Below are positions 17,887-25,961 of a DNA stretch of 64,000 nucleotides, in pieces. Each line of letters opens with the position of its first letter. The first letter of the stretch is position 1. The position numbers were made by a program, and so were the translations under genes. Source of the stretch: Ruminococcaceae bacterium UBA3903 (GTDB lineage Bacteria; Bacillota; Clostridia; Oscillospirales; Acutalibacteraceae); NCBI GenBank assembly GCA_002391625.1, contig DGFJ01000041.1:88567-152566 (forward strand), written 5' to 3'. The notes below the pieces were generated by a model. That model was not told the origin of the DNA and did no database searches. It saw nothing but the letters and a program-made list of their open reading frames with translations.

Positions 17887-20265
17887 ATGAAAAATTCAAC
17901 GCCTACTGTGAGAATTCCTACAGTGGCAGAAATAGGGCTGACAGACGAACAGGTTAATAGCAGATATGAACAGGGGTTATATAATAAGGAAAGCTCATTA
18001 AAAACCAAGTCAGTTGGCAGGATTTTTAGGGACAACATAGTAACATTGTTTAACATAATCAACTTTATTTTAGCAATAGCAGTATTATTGGTTGGCTCAT
18101 ATAAAAATATGCTGTTTATGGGCGTTATTTTTTTTAACATTGCCATCGGTACTTTTCAGGAGATACGAGCAAAAAAAACTATTGACAAAATGTCAATTAT
18201 TTCACAATCTAAGATAAAGGTCATTCGCAATAGCTTGGAACAGGAAATTAATATAAATGAAGTGGTGTTAGATGATATTATTGTTTTATCACAGGGCAAT
18301 CAGGTACCTACAGACTGTGTTTTGGTAAGTGGTACTTGTGAGGCTAACGAGTCATTGTTAACGGGAGAATCCGACGCTATCTTTAAAATTAAGGATGACA
18401 AGCTAATGTCAGGTAGTTTTATTGTAAGTGGAAAATGCTATGTACGTGCTGAAAGCGTTGGCGAGGATAACTATGCAGCTTCGTTATCGAACAAAGCAAA
18501 ATATCTAAAAAAAGTTAATTCAGAAATTATGAATACACTAAATAAAATAATTAAAATTATTTCAATTGTAATTATTCCTCTTGGAATATTGTTATTTTGG
18601 CGTCAAATGACTTTAAATGGTTTTTCTGATATCAATGATGCGGTGGTATCTACCGTAGCGGCTTTAATTGGTATGATACCAGAGGGCTTGATATTATTAA
18701 CAAGCACAGTTTTAGCTGTAGGTGTTATCAGGCTGTCAAGACAAAAGGTTTTGGTTCAGGAGCTATATTGTATAGAAACTCTTGCAAGGGTAGATGTTTT
18801 ATGTCTTGATAAAACTGGTACAATCACTGAAGGCTGTATGGAGGTACATGATATAGTACCTATAGGGGGTACCTCTGCTGATGATTTGAAAGTTGCATTA
18901 ATTGCGTTAGCAAATGCGTCACAGGACAGCAATCCTACAATTAATGCTATTAAGGATAAATACAACGAAAAGTCAGAGCTAGAGCCTACGAAGGTTGTAG
19001 CGTTTTCCTCTGAAAAAAAATGGTCTGGTGCCTCCTTTGGCAATAACGGTACATATGTTATGGGTGCTGAGGAATTTGTATTAGGTGATAATGTCAGCGT
19101 GGTAAAAGATAATTTAGCTTCTATGGAGGAGGGCTTCAGAGTTATATTGATTGCCCATTCTCCAGAGGAATTTAATGATAGATGCTTACCTAATAATTTG
19201 TCGCCTATTGGCATTGTTATTATAAAAGATAAAATCCGTGAAGAAGCAAAGGCTACGCTAGATTATTTTTCAAAGCAAGGTGTAGATTTAAAAGTAATCT
19301 CTGGTGACAATGTTAAGACTGTATCAGCGGTTGCAAAGCTTGCAGGATTAGAAAAATATGATAAATGTGTGGATGCAACTACATTAAAGAGCTATGATGA
19401 CATAAAAGTAGCAGTGGAAAAATACTCTGTTTTTGGCAGGGTTACGCCTTCACAAAAATACGATATGGTAAAAGCCTTAAAGGAAAAGAACCATACAGTT
19501 GCCATGACAGGTGATGGTGTAAACGATGTTTTAGCTTTGAAGGAGGCTGATTGCTCTGTAGCAATGGCATCGGGCAGTGACGCCGCCAGAAGTGTTTCTC
19601 AGCTGGTGCTGTTAGACTCAAATTTTGCATCTATGCCAAGGGTTGTAGCGGAGGGCAGACGTTCAATTAATAATATTCAGCGTTCATCCACACTGTTTTT
19701 AATAAAAACGATATACTCCTGTTTGTTGGCTGTTATTTTTGTATTCCTTGGAGCACAGTATCCATTTGAGCCAATTCAAATGACCTTAATTAGCACGTTT
19801 ACTATTGGTATACCATCATTTATTTTAGCGTTAGAGCCAAACTCGGATAGGGTACAGGGTCAGTTCTTTACAAATGTAATGTCAAAGTCTGCACCTGGCG
19901 GTATAACGGTAACCTTAGCTATGGTGTTTATTGTTATAATGCAAGGCTTTTTTCATTTTGATGCTGCCACAGCTTCAACCTATTCTGTCACTGTAACAGC
20001 ATTTATTGGCTTGCTTGTATTGTTTAAGATAAGCATACCTTTTAACATAATTCGTGGTGCTTTGTTTATTGCAATGACAACAGGCTGTGTAGTTGGCATA
20101 ACAGCATTTCAATGGTTTTTTAACTTAGTTCCATACAGCATTAGCAATTTTATTCACTTGTTGTTCCCATTATGCTTTGCCTTGGTTGTATATGTGCTAT
20201 TATCAATGGCGTTTGAAAAAATCAAGCTTAAAAAATATTTGCAGCTGCCAAACATAAATTTCTAG
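17887..20265 (+). CDS. CtpE-like cation-transporting P-type ATPase
   Basis: Membrane ion pump of 792 residues. Actuator loop TGES is at 159-162, the phosphorylated Asp308 lies in DKTGT, and the hinge motif is TGDGVNDVLALKEAD. The membrane motif IPEGLILLTS resembles CtpE-type ATPases, which are linked to calcium uptake in mycobacteria, rather than the PEGLP of typical Ca2+ pumps. There is no N-terminal metal-binding domain or CPC motif, so it is not a copper or zinc pump. The start ATG 17887 has GGGGG 9 bases upstream. The substrate assignment to Ca2+ is inference. Confidence 0.88.
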   Translation: MKNSTPTVRIPTVAEIGLTDEQVNSRYEQGLYNKESSLKTKSVGRIFRDNIVTLFNIINFILAIAVLLVGSYKNMLFMGVIFFNIAIGTFQEIRAKKTIDKMSIISQSKIKVIRNSLEQEININEVVLDDIIVLSQGNQVPTDCVLVSGTCEANESLLTGESDAIFKIKDDKLMSGSFIVSGKCYVRAESVGEDNYAASLSNKAKYLKKVNSEIMNTLNKIIKIISIVIIPLGILLFWRQMTLNGFSDINDAVVSTVAALIGMIPEGLILLTSTVLAVGVIRLSRQKVLVQELYCIETLARVDVLCLDKTGTITEGCMEVHDIVPIGGTSADDLKVALIALANASQDSNPTINAIKDKYNEKSELEPTKVVAFSSEKKWSGASFGNNGTYVMGAEEFVLGDNVSVVKDNLASMEEGFRVILIAHSPEEFNDRCLPNNLSPIGIVIIKDKIREEAKATLDYFSKQGVDLKVISGDNVKTVSAVAKLAGLEKYDKCVDATTLKSYDDIKVAVEKYSVFGRVTPSQKYDMVKALKEKNHTVAMTGDGVNDVLALKEADCSVAMASGSDAARSVSQLVLLDSNFASMPRVVAEGRRSINNIQRSSTLFLIKTIYSCLLAVIFVFLGAQYPFEPIQMTLISTFTIGIPSFILALEPNSDRVQGQFFTNVMSKSAPGGITVTLAMVFIVIMQGFFHFDAATASTYSVTVTAFIGLLVLFKISIPFNIIRGALFIAMTTGCVVGITAFQWFFNLVPYSISNFIHLLFPLCFALVVYVLLSMAFEKIKLKKYLQLPNINF

Positions 20266-20367
20266 TGTTAATAACTAAATCATCCTTGCGATTAGTGGGT
20301 TTAACAAGTCTTTAGAAAGTTTATTTTAAAAAAATTTCAAAAAATGATTTTAATGTTATGGTTTGTG

Positions 20368-20396
20368 TTGACAGCTACCAATTTATATATTAAAAT
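20368..20396 (+). promoter_or_regulatory. rnpB promoter
   Basis: Consensus -35 TTGACA (20368-20373), 17-bp spacer, -10 TAAAAT (20391-20396), placing transcription start at about 20403, where the RNA begins. Confidence 0.88.
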
Positions 20397-20402
20397 ATTA
20401 TA

Positions 20403-20754
20403 TGCGAGCAAGCTAAACAGCTGCGGGTCACATGGCCGAAAGGCAGTGCCCGAGGAAAGTCCGGGCTCCACAGGGTAAGAATAACGGCTAACGGCCGCCG
20501 GGGGTGACCCTAGGGATAGTGCAACAGAGATATACCGCCTGTTTTGCAGGTAAGGGTGGAAAGGCGAGGTAAGAGCTCACCGGCATCATGGAGACTTGAT
20601 GGCCCTGTAAACCCTATTCGGAGCAACACCGTGGAGAGATATATACGCATTTACCCGATGCATCTCATGGAGGTGGCATTGAGCAGTTTACGGTAACGTA
20701 CTGCCAAGATAGATAGCTGTTCTAGACAGAACTCGGCTTATCGGTTTGGTCGCA
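20403..20754 (+). ncRNA. rnpB: RNase P RNA, bacterial class A
   Basis: Catalytic RNA of the tRNA 5' processing enzyme. The conserved 5' core GAGGAAAGTCCGGGCTCC, the GGTAAGGGTGGAAAGG region and the 3' core ACAGAACTCGGCTTATCGG are present in the right order and spacing. The ends TGCGA and TCGCA pair as helix P1. Length is about 352 nt. Confidence 0.97.
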
Positions 20755-20770
20755 TTTTTTAAAAAAGACG

Positions 20771-20813
20771 AATCACAGTACAGCTTTGTGTTGTACTGTG
20801 ATTTTCTTTTTTT
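20771..20813 (+). terminator. Intrinsic terminator after rnpB
   Basis: AATCACAGTACA (20771-20782) and TGTACTGTGATT (20792-20803) form a 12-bp perfect stem followed by TTCTTTTTTT. A T run at 20755-20760 directly after the RNA end may be a first stop signal. Confidence 0.93.
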
Positions 20814-20932
20814 ATTTAAATTGTGATATTTATAACTATATACTTTAAAATACTTTTATAAACATTATTAAAATCTATAGCTGTCTTTAATGGGTTATCA
20901 TAGGCAGGGGCGGTATTGTTATTTATCCACCC

Positions 20933-20967
20933 TTACAAAAATGTAAGATTTGCAGGGTAAATGTAAG
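20933..20967 (+). promoter_or_regulatory. Bce-type response-regulator operator
   Basis: TTACA-N4-TGTAA inverted repeat at 20933-20946, plus a second ATGTAAG half site at 20961-20967, exactly two helical turns from the first (20941-20947). This matches the TNACA-N4-TGTAA sites described for BceR-like regulators. It lies about 60 bp upstream of the -10 of the BceAB-type operon. Confidence 0.65.
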
Positions 20968-20997
20968 TGAAAGTTATGGCAAAGCATATTGCTTTTT

Positions 20998-21006
20998 TGA
21001 TATAAT
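20998..21006 (+). promoter_or_regulatory. Extended -10 of the BceAB-type operon
   Basis: TGATATAAT with no recognisable -35 at normal spacing, as expected for an activator-dependent promoter. AAAGGAGGA at about 21024 is the ribosome site. Confidence 0.6.
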
Positions 21007-21038
21007 ACAACCAAGGAAATTAAAGGAGGACATAATAA

Positions 21039-21800
21039 ATGGCAATATTAGAGGTTAATAACTTAAAAAAAATTTATACAACGCGATTTGGTGGCAATCA
21101 GGTACAGGCGTTGTCAAACGTAACATTTTCTGTAAATGGGGGTGAGTTTGTAGCAATAATGGGTGAGTCTGGCTCGGGCAAAACAACATTACTGAATATC
21201 CTAGCGTCGCTAGATAAACCAACCAGCGGTGAGGTTATGCTAAACAATAAAAATATTGTAAGTATAAAGGAGAAGGATATTGCAAAATTTAGGCGTGATA
21301 ATCTAGGCTTTGTATTTCAAGATTTTAATCTATTGGATACATTTTCACTAAAGGACAATATTTTTCTACCATTGGTTTTGTCTGGTAAATCTCCAAAGGA
21401 AATGGATGACAGAATAAAACCAATTTCTGATAAACTAGAAATTTCATCACTGCTGGAAAAATTTCCATATGAAGTTTCAGGTGGTCAAAAGCAAAGGGCG
21501 GCGGTTGCCCGTGCATTAATTACCAATCCACAGCTTATTTTGGCTGATGAGCCTACAGGTGCTTTGGATTCTCGTGCTGCTGATCATTTGCTTAATATGT
21601 TTGAAGATATTAATAACAACGGACAAACGATTTTAATGGTTACTCACAGCATAAAAGCTGCCAGCAGTGCAAAACGTGTCTTATTTATAAAAGACGGCGC
21701 AGTGTTCCACCAGATATACAAAGCATCTATGACCAATGAGGAGATGTACCAAAAAATCTCTGACACATTAACATTGATTGCTACAGGAGGTGAGAGATAA
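21039..21800 (+). CDS. BceA-type ABC transporter ATP-binding protein
   Basis: ATPase of a peptide-antibiotic sensing or detoxification transporter. Walker A GESGSGKTT, Q-loop VFQDFNLLD, signature VSGGQKQRAAVARAL and Walker B LILADEPTGALD are all intact over 253 residues. It is followed by its permease after 18 bp. In this family (MacB/BceA/LolD) the pair BceAB works with a BceRS two-component system, but no such regulators are encoded nearby here. Confidence 0.92.
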   Translation: MAILEVNNLKKIYTTRFGGNQVQALSNVTFSVNGGEFVAIMGESGSGKTTLLNILASLDKPTSGEVMLNNKNIVSIKEKDIAKFRRDNLGFVFQDFNLLDTFSLKDNIFLPLVLSGKSPKEMDDRIKPISDKLEISSLLEKFPYEVSGGQKQRAAVARALITNPQLILADEPTGALDSRAADHLLNMFEDINNNGQTILMVTHSIKAASSAKRVLFIKDGAVFHQIYKASMTNEEMYQKISDTLTLIATGGER

Positions 21801-21818
21801 GCATAGCTTATCTAAAAT

Positions 21819-23828
21819 ATGAAAAAATCATTTTATCCAAAATTAGCAATCACTAATATCAGAAAAAATGCACGTACAGTAGTACCTTTTATTATTACTT
21901 GTATTTTAACAATTATGATGTTCTTTATGATGAGCTCACTGTGTCAAAATACTGGTCTTAACAGTATGGAGAGCGGAAGCCAATCCTTAATAGTTGTACT
22001 ACAATTAGGTACAATAGTAATCGGAATTTTCTCAGTTATTTTTCTGTTTTATACCTATAGCTTTTTAATGAAAAGGCGAAAAAAAGAGTTCGGTCTATAC
22101 AATATTTTAGGTATGGACAAAAAGCATATTGCAAAGGTTATATCCTTTGAAACACTGTTTATAGGTGTGTTTAGCATGATAGTAGGACTGCTAGGCGGTG
22201 TACTGTTTAACAAGCTTATTTATATGGCACTAATAAAGCTGATGCATTTTAATGCAAGCTTTGACTTTCAATTAACATCAGAACCAGTTGTAAATACAGT
22301 AATCTTGTTTACTATTATTTTCATACTTATGCTATTAAATACACTGCGTCAGGTTCATGTATCAAAGCCGATAGAGCTTTTACGAGGTGGCAACACCGGG
22401 GAGAAAGAGCCAAAGACTAAATGGGTGCTGGCTATAGTAGGCTTACTGTGTTTAGGATGTGGATATTACATTTCTTTAACCACTATAAACCCTTTACAGG
22501 CTATGATGCTGTTCTTTGTGGCTGTTATTCTTGTTATTATTGGCACGTACTGCTTGTTTACTGCAGGTAGTATAGCAATATTAAAATTACTGCGTAAAAA
22601 TAAAAATTATTACTACAAGACAAAAAACTTTGTTTCAGTGTCAGGCATGATATATCGTATGAAACAGAATGCCGTGGGATTGGCTAATATTTGTATACTT
22701 GCCACCATGGTGCTGGTTATGCTGTCTTCTACGGTTTCCCTTTATATCGGCAGTGAAGAAGTATTAAATAAAATGTATCCATATGATTGTTCTATAACTA
22801 CGCAAGGCACAGTTTCAGATGATATCTATAATACAAAGCTAAAGATTGCTAACAAGGCGTTGCGTGATAATAATGTTACCAGCAGCGAACCCTATAGAGT
22901 TCGTGAATTAGGTGCATACGGTGTCAGAAGCAATAACAGCTTTGAATCAAAGGATTTAACAGATGCCTATTCAGCTGATTGTGCTGCAATAATCGTAATG
23001 CCTGTTAGTGACTATAATAATATTAATGGCACAAACGCTGCACTTAATGATGATCAGGTGCTTACCTACTCATCAAAGACTGGATACACAGGTGACACCT
23101 TTACCATTGATAACACTACATTTAATGTTAAAGAAAAACTAACACACTTTGAGGAAATCTCATATTTGGCATCACAGATGATGGATACCACATATGTGAT
23201 AGTTAAGGATATATCCATATTTAATCAAATTACAGGCAATAATAATACAAATGGAGAAGTTGTTATTCCAGATGATAAGCTTAAACAATACAATATGGAA
23301 CAGGTTTTCAGTTTCAATATGGATGGTGCCACTACTGAGGAAGTTAATGCAGTTCAAAAGCAAATATATAATGATTATATGGACTTAGATTGTGGTGGAT
23401 ATCTGTCATTTAAGGAAACCTCCAAAGCGGATTTTTACACTATATATGGTGGATTGTTCTTTGTAGGCATATTTCTAGGTACGCTGTTTATAATGGCAAC
23501 TGTTTTAATTATTTATTATAAACAAATTTCAGAGGGCTACGATGATAAGGAACGATTTAAAATAATGCAGAAGGTAGGAATGAGTAAGCACGAAATCAAG
23601 AAGTCTATTAACAGTCAGGTTTTAGTAGTATTCTTCTTGCCTTTAATTGTAGCTATTATACACATTGCCTTCGCTTTCCCTGTAATAACCAGATTATTAT
23701 CTGTTTTAGCGTTAACTAATACTGTATTGTATATTATTTGTACTATTGTTTCTATAGTGATCTTTGCTGTAATTTATGCTATTGTTTATGCACTAACCTC
23801 AAAAGTTTATTATAAAATTGTAGAATAA
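21819..23828 (+). CDS. BceB-type ABC transporter permease (FtsX domains)
   Basis: Permease of 669 residues with the BceB layout: one N-terminal helix, three helices including an FtsX domain (KRRKKEFGLYNILGMDKKHI motif), further helices, a large extracellular segment of about 200 residues (roughly 310-510), then three C-terminal helices with the second FtsX copy (FKIMQKVGMSKHEIKK). The extracellular domain of this family binds lipid II-binding peptide antibiotics such as bacitracin. The actual substrate here is not known. Confidence 0.92.
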   Translation: MKKSFYPKLAITNIRKNARTVVPFIITCILTIMMFFMMSSLCQNTGLNSMESGSQSLIVVLQLGTIVIGIFSVIFLFYTYSFLMKRRKKEFGLYNILGMDKKHIAKVISFETLFIGVFSMIVGLLGGVLFNKLIYMALIKLMHFNASFDFQLTSEPVVNTVILFTIIFILMLLNTLRQVHVSKPIELLRGGNTGEKEPKTKWVLAIVGLLCLGCGYYISLTTINPLQAMMLFFVAVILVIIGTYCLFTAGSIAILKLLRKNKNYYYKTKNFVSVSGMIYRMKQNAVGLANICILATMVLVMLSSTVSLYIGSEEVLNKMYPYDCSITTQGTVSDDIYNTKLKIANKALRDNNVTSSEPYRVRELGAYGVRSNNSFESKDLTDAYSADCAAIIVMPVSDYNNINGTNAALNDDQVLTYSSKTGYTGDTFTIDNTTFNVKEKLTHFEEISYLASQMMDTTYVIVKDISIFNQITGNNNTNGEVVIPDDKLKQYNMEQVFSFNMDGATTEEVNAVQKQIYNDYMDLDCGGYLSFKETSKADFYTIYGGLFFVGIFLGTLFIMATVLIIYYKQISEGYDDKERFKIMQKVGMSKHEIKKSINSQVLVVFFLPLIVAIIHIAFAFPVITRLLSVLALTNTVLYIICTIVSIVIFAVIYAIVYALTSKVYYKIVE

Positions 23829-24086
23829 AAGCATTTACAAATTTACGGTGTCACCGTATTTTAATTTTATTAATATAATAATAGATGCATAATACTATAT
23901 GCTAATAGGGTAGTAGAAATACAATCCGTAGCCCTTTTTCTACAACCTTGTTATGGTTGTGGATAGGGGAATACGCTGCTATTGTAATTGGATATGTGTG
24001 TAAAAAAACAGCTTACAGATTGTTTCCATTCTCTTATTAATGATTAGTATAATTTATAAATTATACTTTTATTTATGTAACAACTG
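23829..24086. other. Intergenic region with two hairpins
   Basis: Contains a weak terminator-like hairpin right after the permease (TACGG 23844-23848 with CCGTA 23854-23858, then TTTTAATTTT) and a longer imperfect hairpin at 23933-23969 whose core is ACAACC-TTGTTAT-GGTTGT. No ORF or known RNA family was recognised. Confidence 0.45.
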
Positions 24087-24095
24087 TGGTATAAT
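24087..24095 (+). promoter_or_regulatory. Extended -10 promoter
   Basis: TGGTATAAT 40 bp upstream of the membrane-protein gene; the -35 region is not clear. Confidence 0.6.
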
Positions 24096-24135
24096 CTTAG
24101 CATAAAATAAAACATACATAAGGACGTGTGATGAT

Positions 24136-24747
24136 ATGGGTATTATAGGAAAAGTATTTGCGGAGCAGTGGATTTTTATGGTAATTTCAGCGGTGATTAT
24201 TGTCCTGCTGTTTGTTGTTAAGAAAAAAGCACCAGATTTTTACTTGACCTTTTGTAAGGCATCAGCTGTGATTACTACTGTATTGTTAATAGTGCTAGCG
24301 GTCTTGTTTAAATTGCCTGACCTTTTCTTGTTAGTTCCTATTATTTTTATTTGTTGCGAAATATTTGGTTATAATATAACTGGTAAAATAGTAGCTATGA
24401 TATTTGTGGATTTTATGTTAATTCAATTAATATACCTGTTGGCAAACAACAATGTACTAAGCGAAACACTAATGAACATATTGTTTATAATATTACAGGT
24501 TATTACCGCTGTTGCGTTAGGCTTTGTTATGGATAAACATATTAGAAAAATTCAAGCGGATAAGAAAGCAAGTTTTGAAAAGAAAAGCCAAATAGAGGCT
24601 CAGAAAGAAATTGCTTCCGACGATGAATATACTGATTTCAATAATTATGCAGACAAAAAGTACGAACATGAGATGGATGATTTAGATGTTAAAGCAAATG
24701 AAATATTTACAAAAGTAAATCAAAATAACACTGATACAGAAGAATGA
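24136..24747 (+). CDS. Hypothetical five-helix membrane protein with acidic tail
   Basis: Not recognised. A protein of 203 residues with about five hydrophobic segments in the first 135 residues (near 13-31, 38-58, 62-80, 83-100 and 110-130), followed by a charged, hydrophilic cytoplasmic tail rich in Lys, Glu and Asp. It has its own extended -10 promoter, an AAGGACGTG ribosome site and its own terminator, so it is a single-gene unit. It could be a membrane scaffold or stress protein, but there is no motif to support either. Confidence 0.75.
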   Translation: MGIIGKVFAEQWIFMVISAVIIVLLFVVKKKAPDFYLTFCKASAVITTVLLIVLAVLFKLPDLFLLVPIIFICCEIFGYNITGKIVAMIFVDFMLIQLIYLLANNNVLSETLMNILFIILQVITAVALGFVMDKHIRKIQADKKASFEKKSQIEAQKEIASDDEYTDFNNYADKKYEHEMDDLDVKANEIFTKVNQNNTDTEE

Positions 24748-24752
24748 TTACA

Positions 24753-24793
24753 AAAAGCTCCTGCCTACAATATTCGTAGGCAGGAGCTTTTTT
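24753..24793 (+). terminator. Intrinsic terminator
   Basis: AAAGCTCCTGCCTAC and GTAGGCAGGAGCTTT form a 15-bp perfect stem with a seven-base loop, followed by T residues. Confidence 0.95.
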
Positions 24794-24863
24794 GTTACCT
24801 TGATTATTGCTTATCACAGCTGTTAATACAGAGCTAAAAAGACCATACATCATTAAGGCTTTA

Positions 24864-25034
24864 TGCTAAATGTCAGGGCAAGAAAATAGAGTCTAGAAAA
24901 TATGGGTTTAGAATATTAAGCAAGCGGTAGCTTAATACTACCGCTTGCTTCACTTTTGTTTTATTTGGGTTACCCCAACTATTGACAGAGAGCCTTTTAT
25001 TTGAGATTACCCAAAACTACTGAAAAAGAGCTGC
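24864..25034 (-). repeat. Dispersed hairpin repeat, copy B, with duplicated end
   Basis: Shares block order with copies A and C: a GCTAAATG end, a central hairpin AAGCAAGCGGTAG-CTTAATA-CTACCGCTTGCTT (24918-24950, 13-bp perfect stem) and a terminal TACCCCAACTATTGACAGAGAGC. The terminal block is repeated a second time in degraded form at 25004-25034 (TACCCAAAACTACTG...AGAGCTG). No ORF lies in the 24,794-25,066 gap. Confidence 0.75.
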
Positions 25035-25066
25035 TATTTTAATAATATATGGCTTAAATAAGAAGC

Positions 25067-25621
25067 TTATTTAGAAATTTTAAGTTTAGGAAATTTCATT
25101 TTTTCCACTAGCTTTTCAGCACCAAACAGCAGTGCAATGTTAAATGGTAATAATATTAGATTAGTAACTATCCTTACGGGCAATATTGCCATTAACGGGT
25201 AACCATATACAATACATAAGCTAAACGTGGTGATAACAATATTACAAAGAATAGTAACGGTTATATTAGCTAATATTGTTCTTTTTAAACTGATTGGTTG
25301 TTTGTACAAAAATAAACCAATAATAAATCCAGACAATGCCTTGGAACATAATATACCAATGTTGATAGCCCCTGTAGGCTTTATTATCAGCGTTACAATA
25401 TCACCAAATGCACCTATGATAGCACCGGGTATTGGTCCAAACATATATGCCCCCAAGGACACAGGTAATGCAGAAAATGATATTCTGTAGGCGTCACCAA
25501 TGGTTATTTCTAAAAATCCTAACACCACACGCAATGCAAGCAGTATACCACAGAATGACAAAACATAAACATTTTTAAGCTCTCTGCTGGAAGCTTTTAG
25601 ATTGGATAATGTGTTTTTCAA
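25067..25621 (-). CDS. folT: ECF transporter folate-binding S component FolT
   Basis: Integral membrane substrate-binding subunit of an energy-coupling-factor vitamin transporter, about 184 residues with five to six helices and the S-component motif FSALPVSLGAYMFGPIPGA. Folate specificity is inferred from the tetrahydrofolate riboswitch in its leader. The start is TTG 25621, preceded by AAGGAGGA; the longer in-frame reading from ATG 25747 runs through the leader terminator and is not real. The shared ECF ATPases and T component must be encoded elsewhere. Confidence 0.9.
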   Translation of the reverse strand: MKNTLSNLKASSRELKNVYVLSFCGILLALRVVLGFLEITIGDAYRISFSALPVSLGAYMFGPIPGAIIGAFGDIVTLIIKPTGAINIGILCSKALSGFIIGLFLYKQPISLKRTILANITVTILCNIVITTFSLCIVYGYPLMAILPVRIVTNLILLPFNIALLFGAEKLVEKMKFPKLKISK

Positions 25622-25683
25622 GAAAAATTCCTCCTTAATTATTGTGCCACAAATGGCAGTTACGTTGGATAAGGAGGACACAA

Positions 25684-25725
25684 GAAAAAAGAAAAGCGGA
25701 AACATAGCCATAGCTACATCTCCGC
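25684..25725 (-). terminator. Riboswitch-controlled intrinsic terminator in the folT leader
   Basis: On the reverse strand GCGGAGATGTAGC and GCTATGTTTCCGC pair over 13 bp (25696-25725, three G-U pairs) with loop TATG, followed by TTTTCTTTTTT. It lies between the THF riboswitch and the folT ribosome site. Confidence 0.85.
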
Positions 25726-25770
25726 CTGTTATTTTGGATAATGTCAATTATTGTAAATTGTCCTTATTCA

Positions 25771-25883
25771 ACAGCGGGATGCAAGAATTGAACCGTCGGA
25801 CTATATGTCCATTCGTCCTGCTGACAACTCCCCGTTCAACAGGCACTAAGCGTTAATACGCTACGCACAAAACTCTACTCTGT
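25771..25883 (-). ncRNA. Tetrahydrofolate (THF) riboswitch
   Basis: The reverse-strand RNA matches the THF-I core: AGAGUAGA near the 5' end, a GUGCCUG...CAGGACGAA stem holding GGGGAGUUGUCA, and the 3' block CGGUUCAAUUCUUGCAUCCC. ACAG and CUGU at the ends close helix P1. One upstream arm carries a small extra hairpin compared with the consensus. It probably switches the terminator downstream. Confidence 0.92.
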
Positions 25884-25906
25884 ACAGTGATTAAATCACT
25901 ATGAAT

Positions 25907-25935
25907 ATATTATCAGACATTTTCATACTTGTCAA
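25907..25935 (-). promoter_or_regulatory. folT leader promoter
   Basis: Reverse strand -35 TTGACA (25930-25935), 17-bp spacer, -10 TAATAT (25907-25912), about 25 bp upstream of the riboswitch. Confidence 0.85.
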
Positions 25936-25961
25936 TACCGTGTGATTGCTTTTTATATACC

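Noticed and set aside
24794..24863. tRNA or other small RNA gene between the 24136 gene terminator and repeat B
   Set aside because: No cloverleaf, no conserved T-loop sequence and no promoter could be found; no tRNA was seen anywhere in the window.
25622..25747. N-terminal extension of FolT from ATG 25747
   Set aside because: It is the folT leader read as protein: it contains the intrinsic terminator, and the strong ribosome site is directly before TTG 25621.
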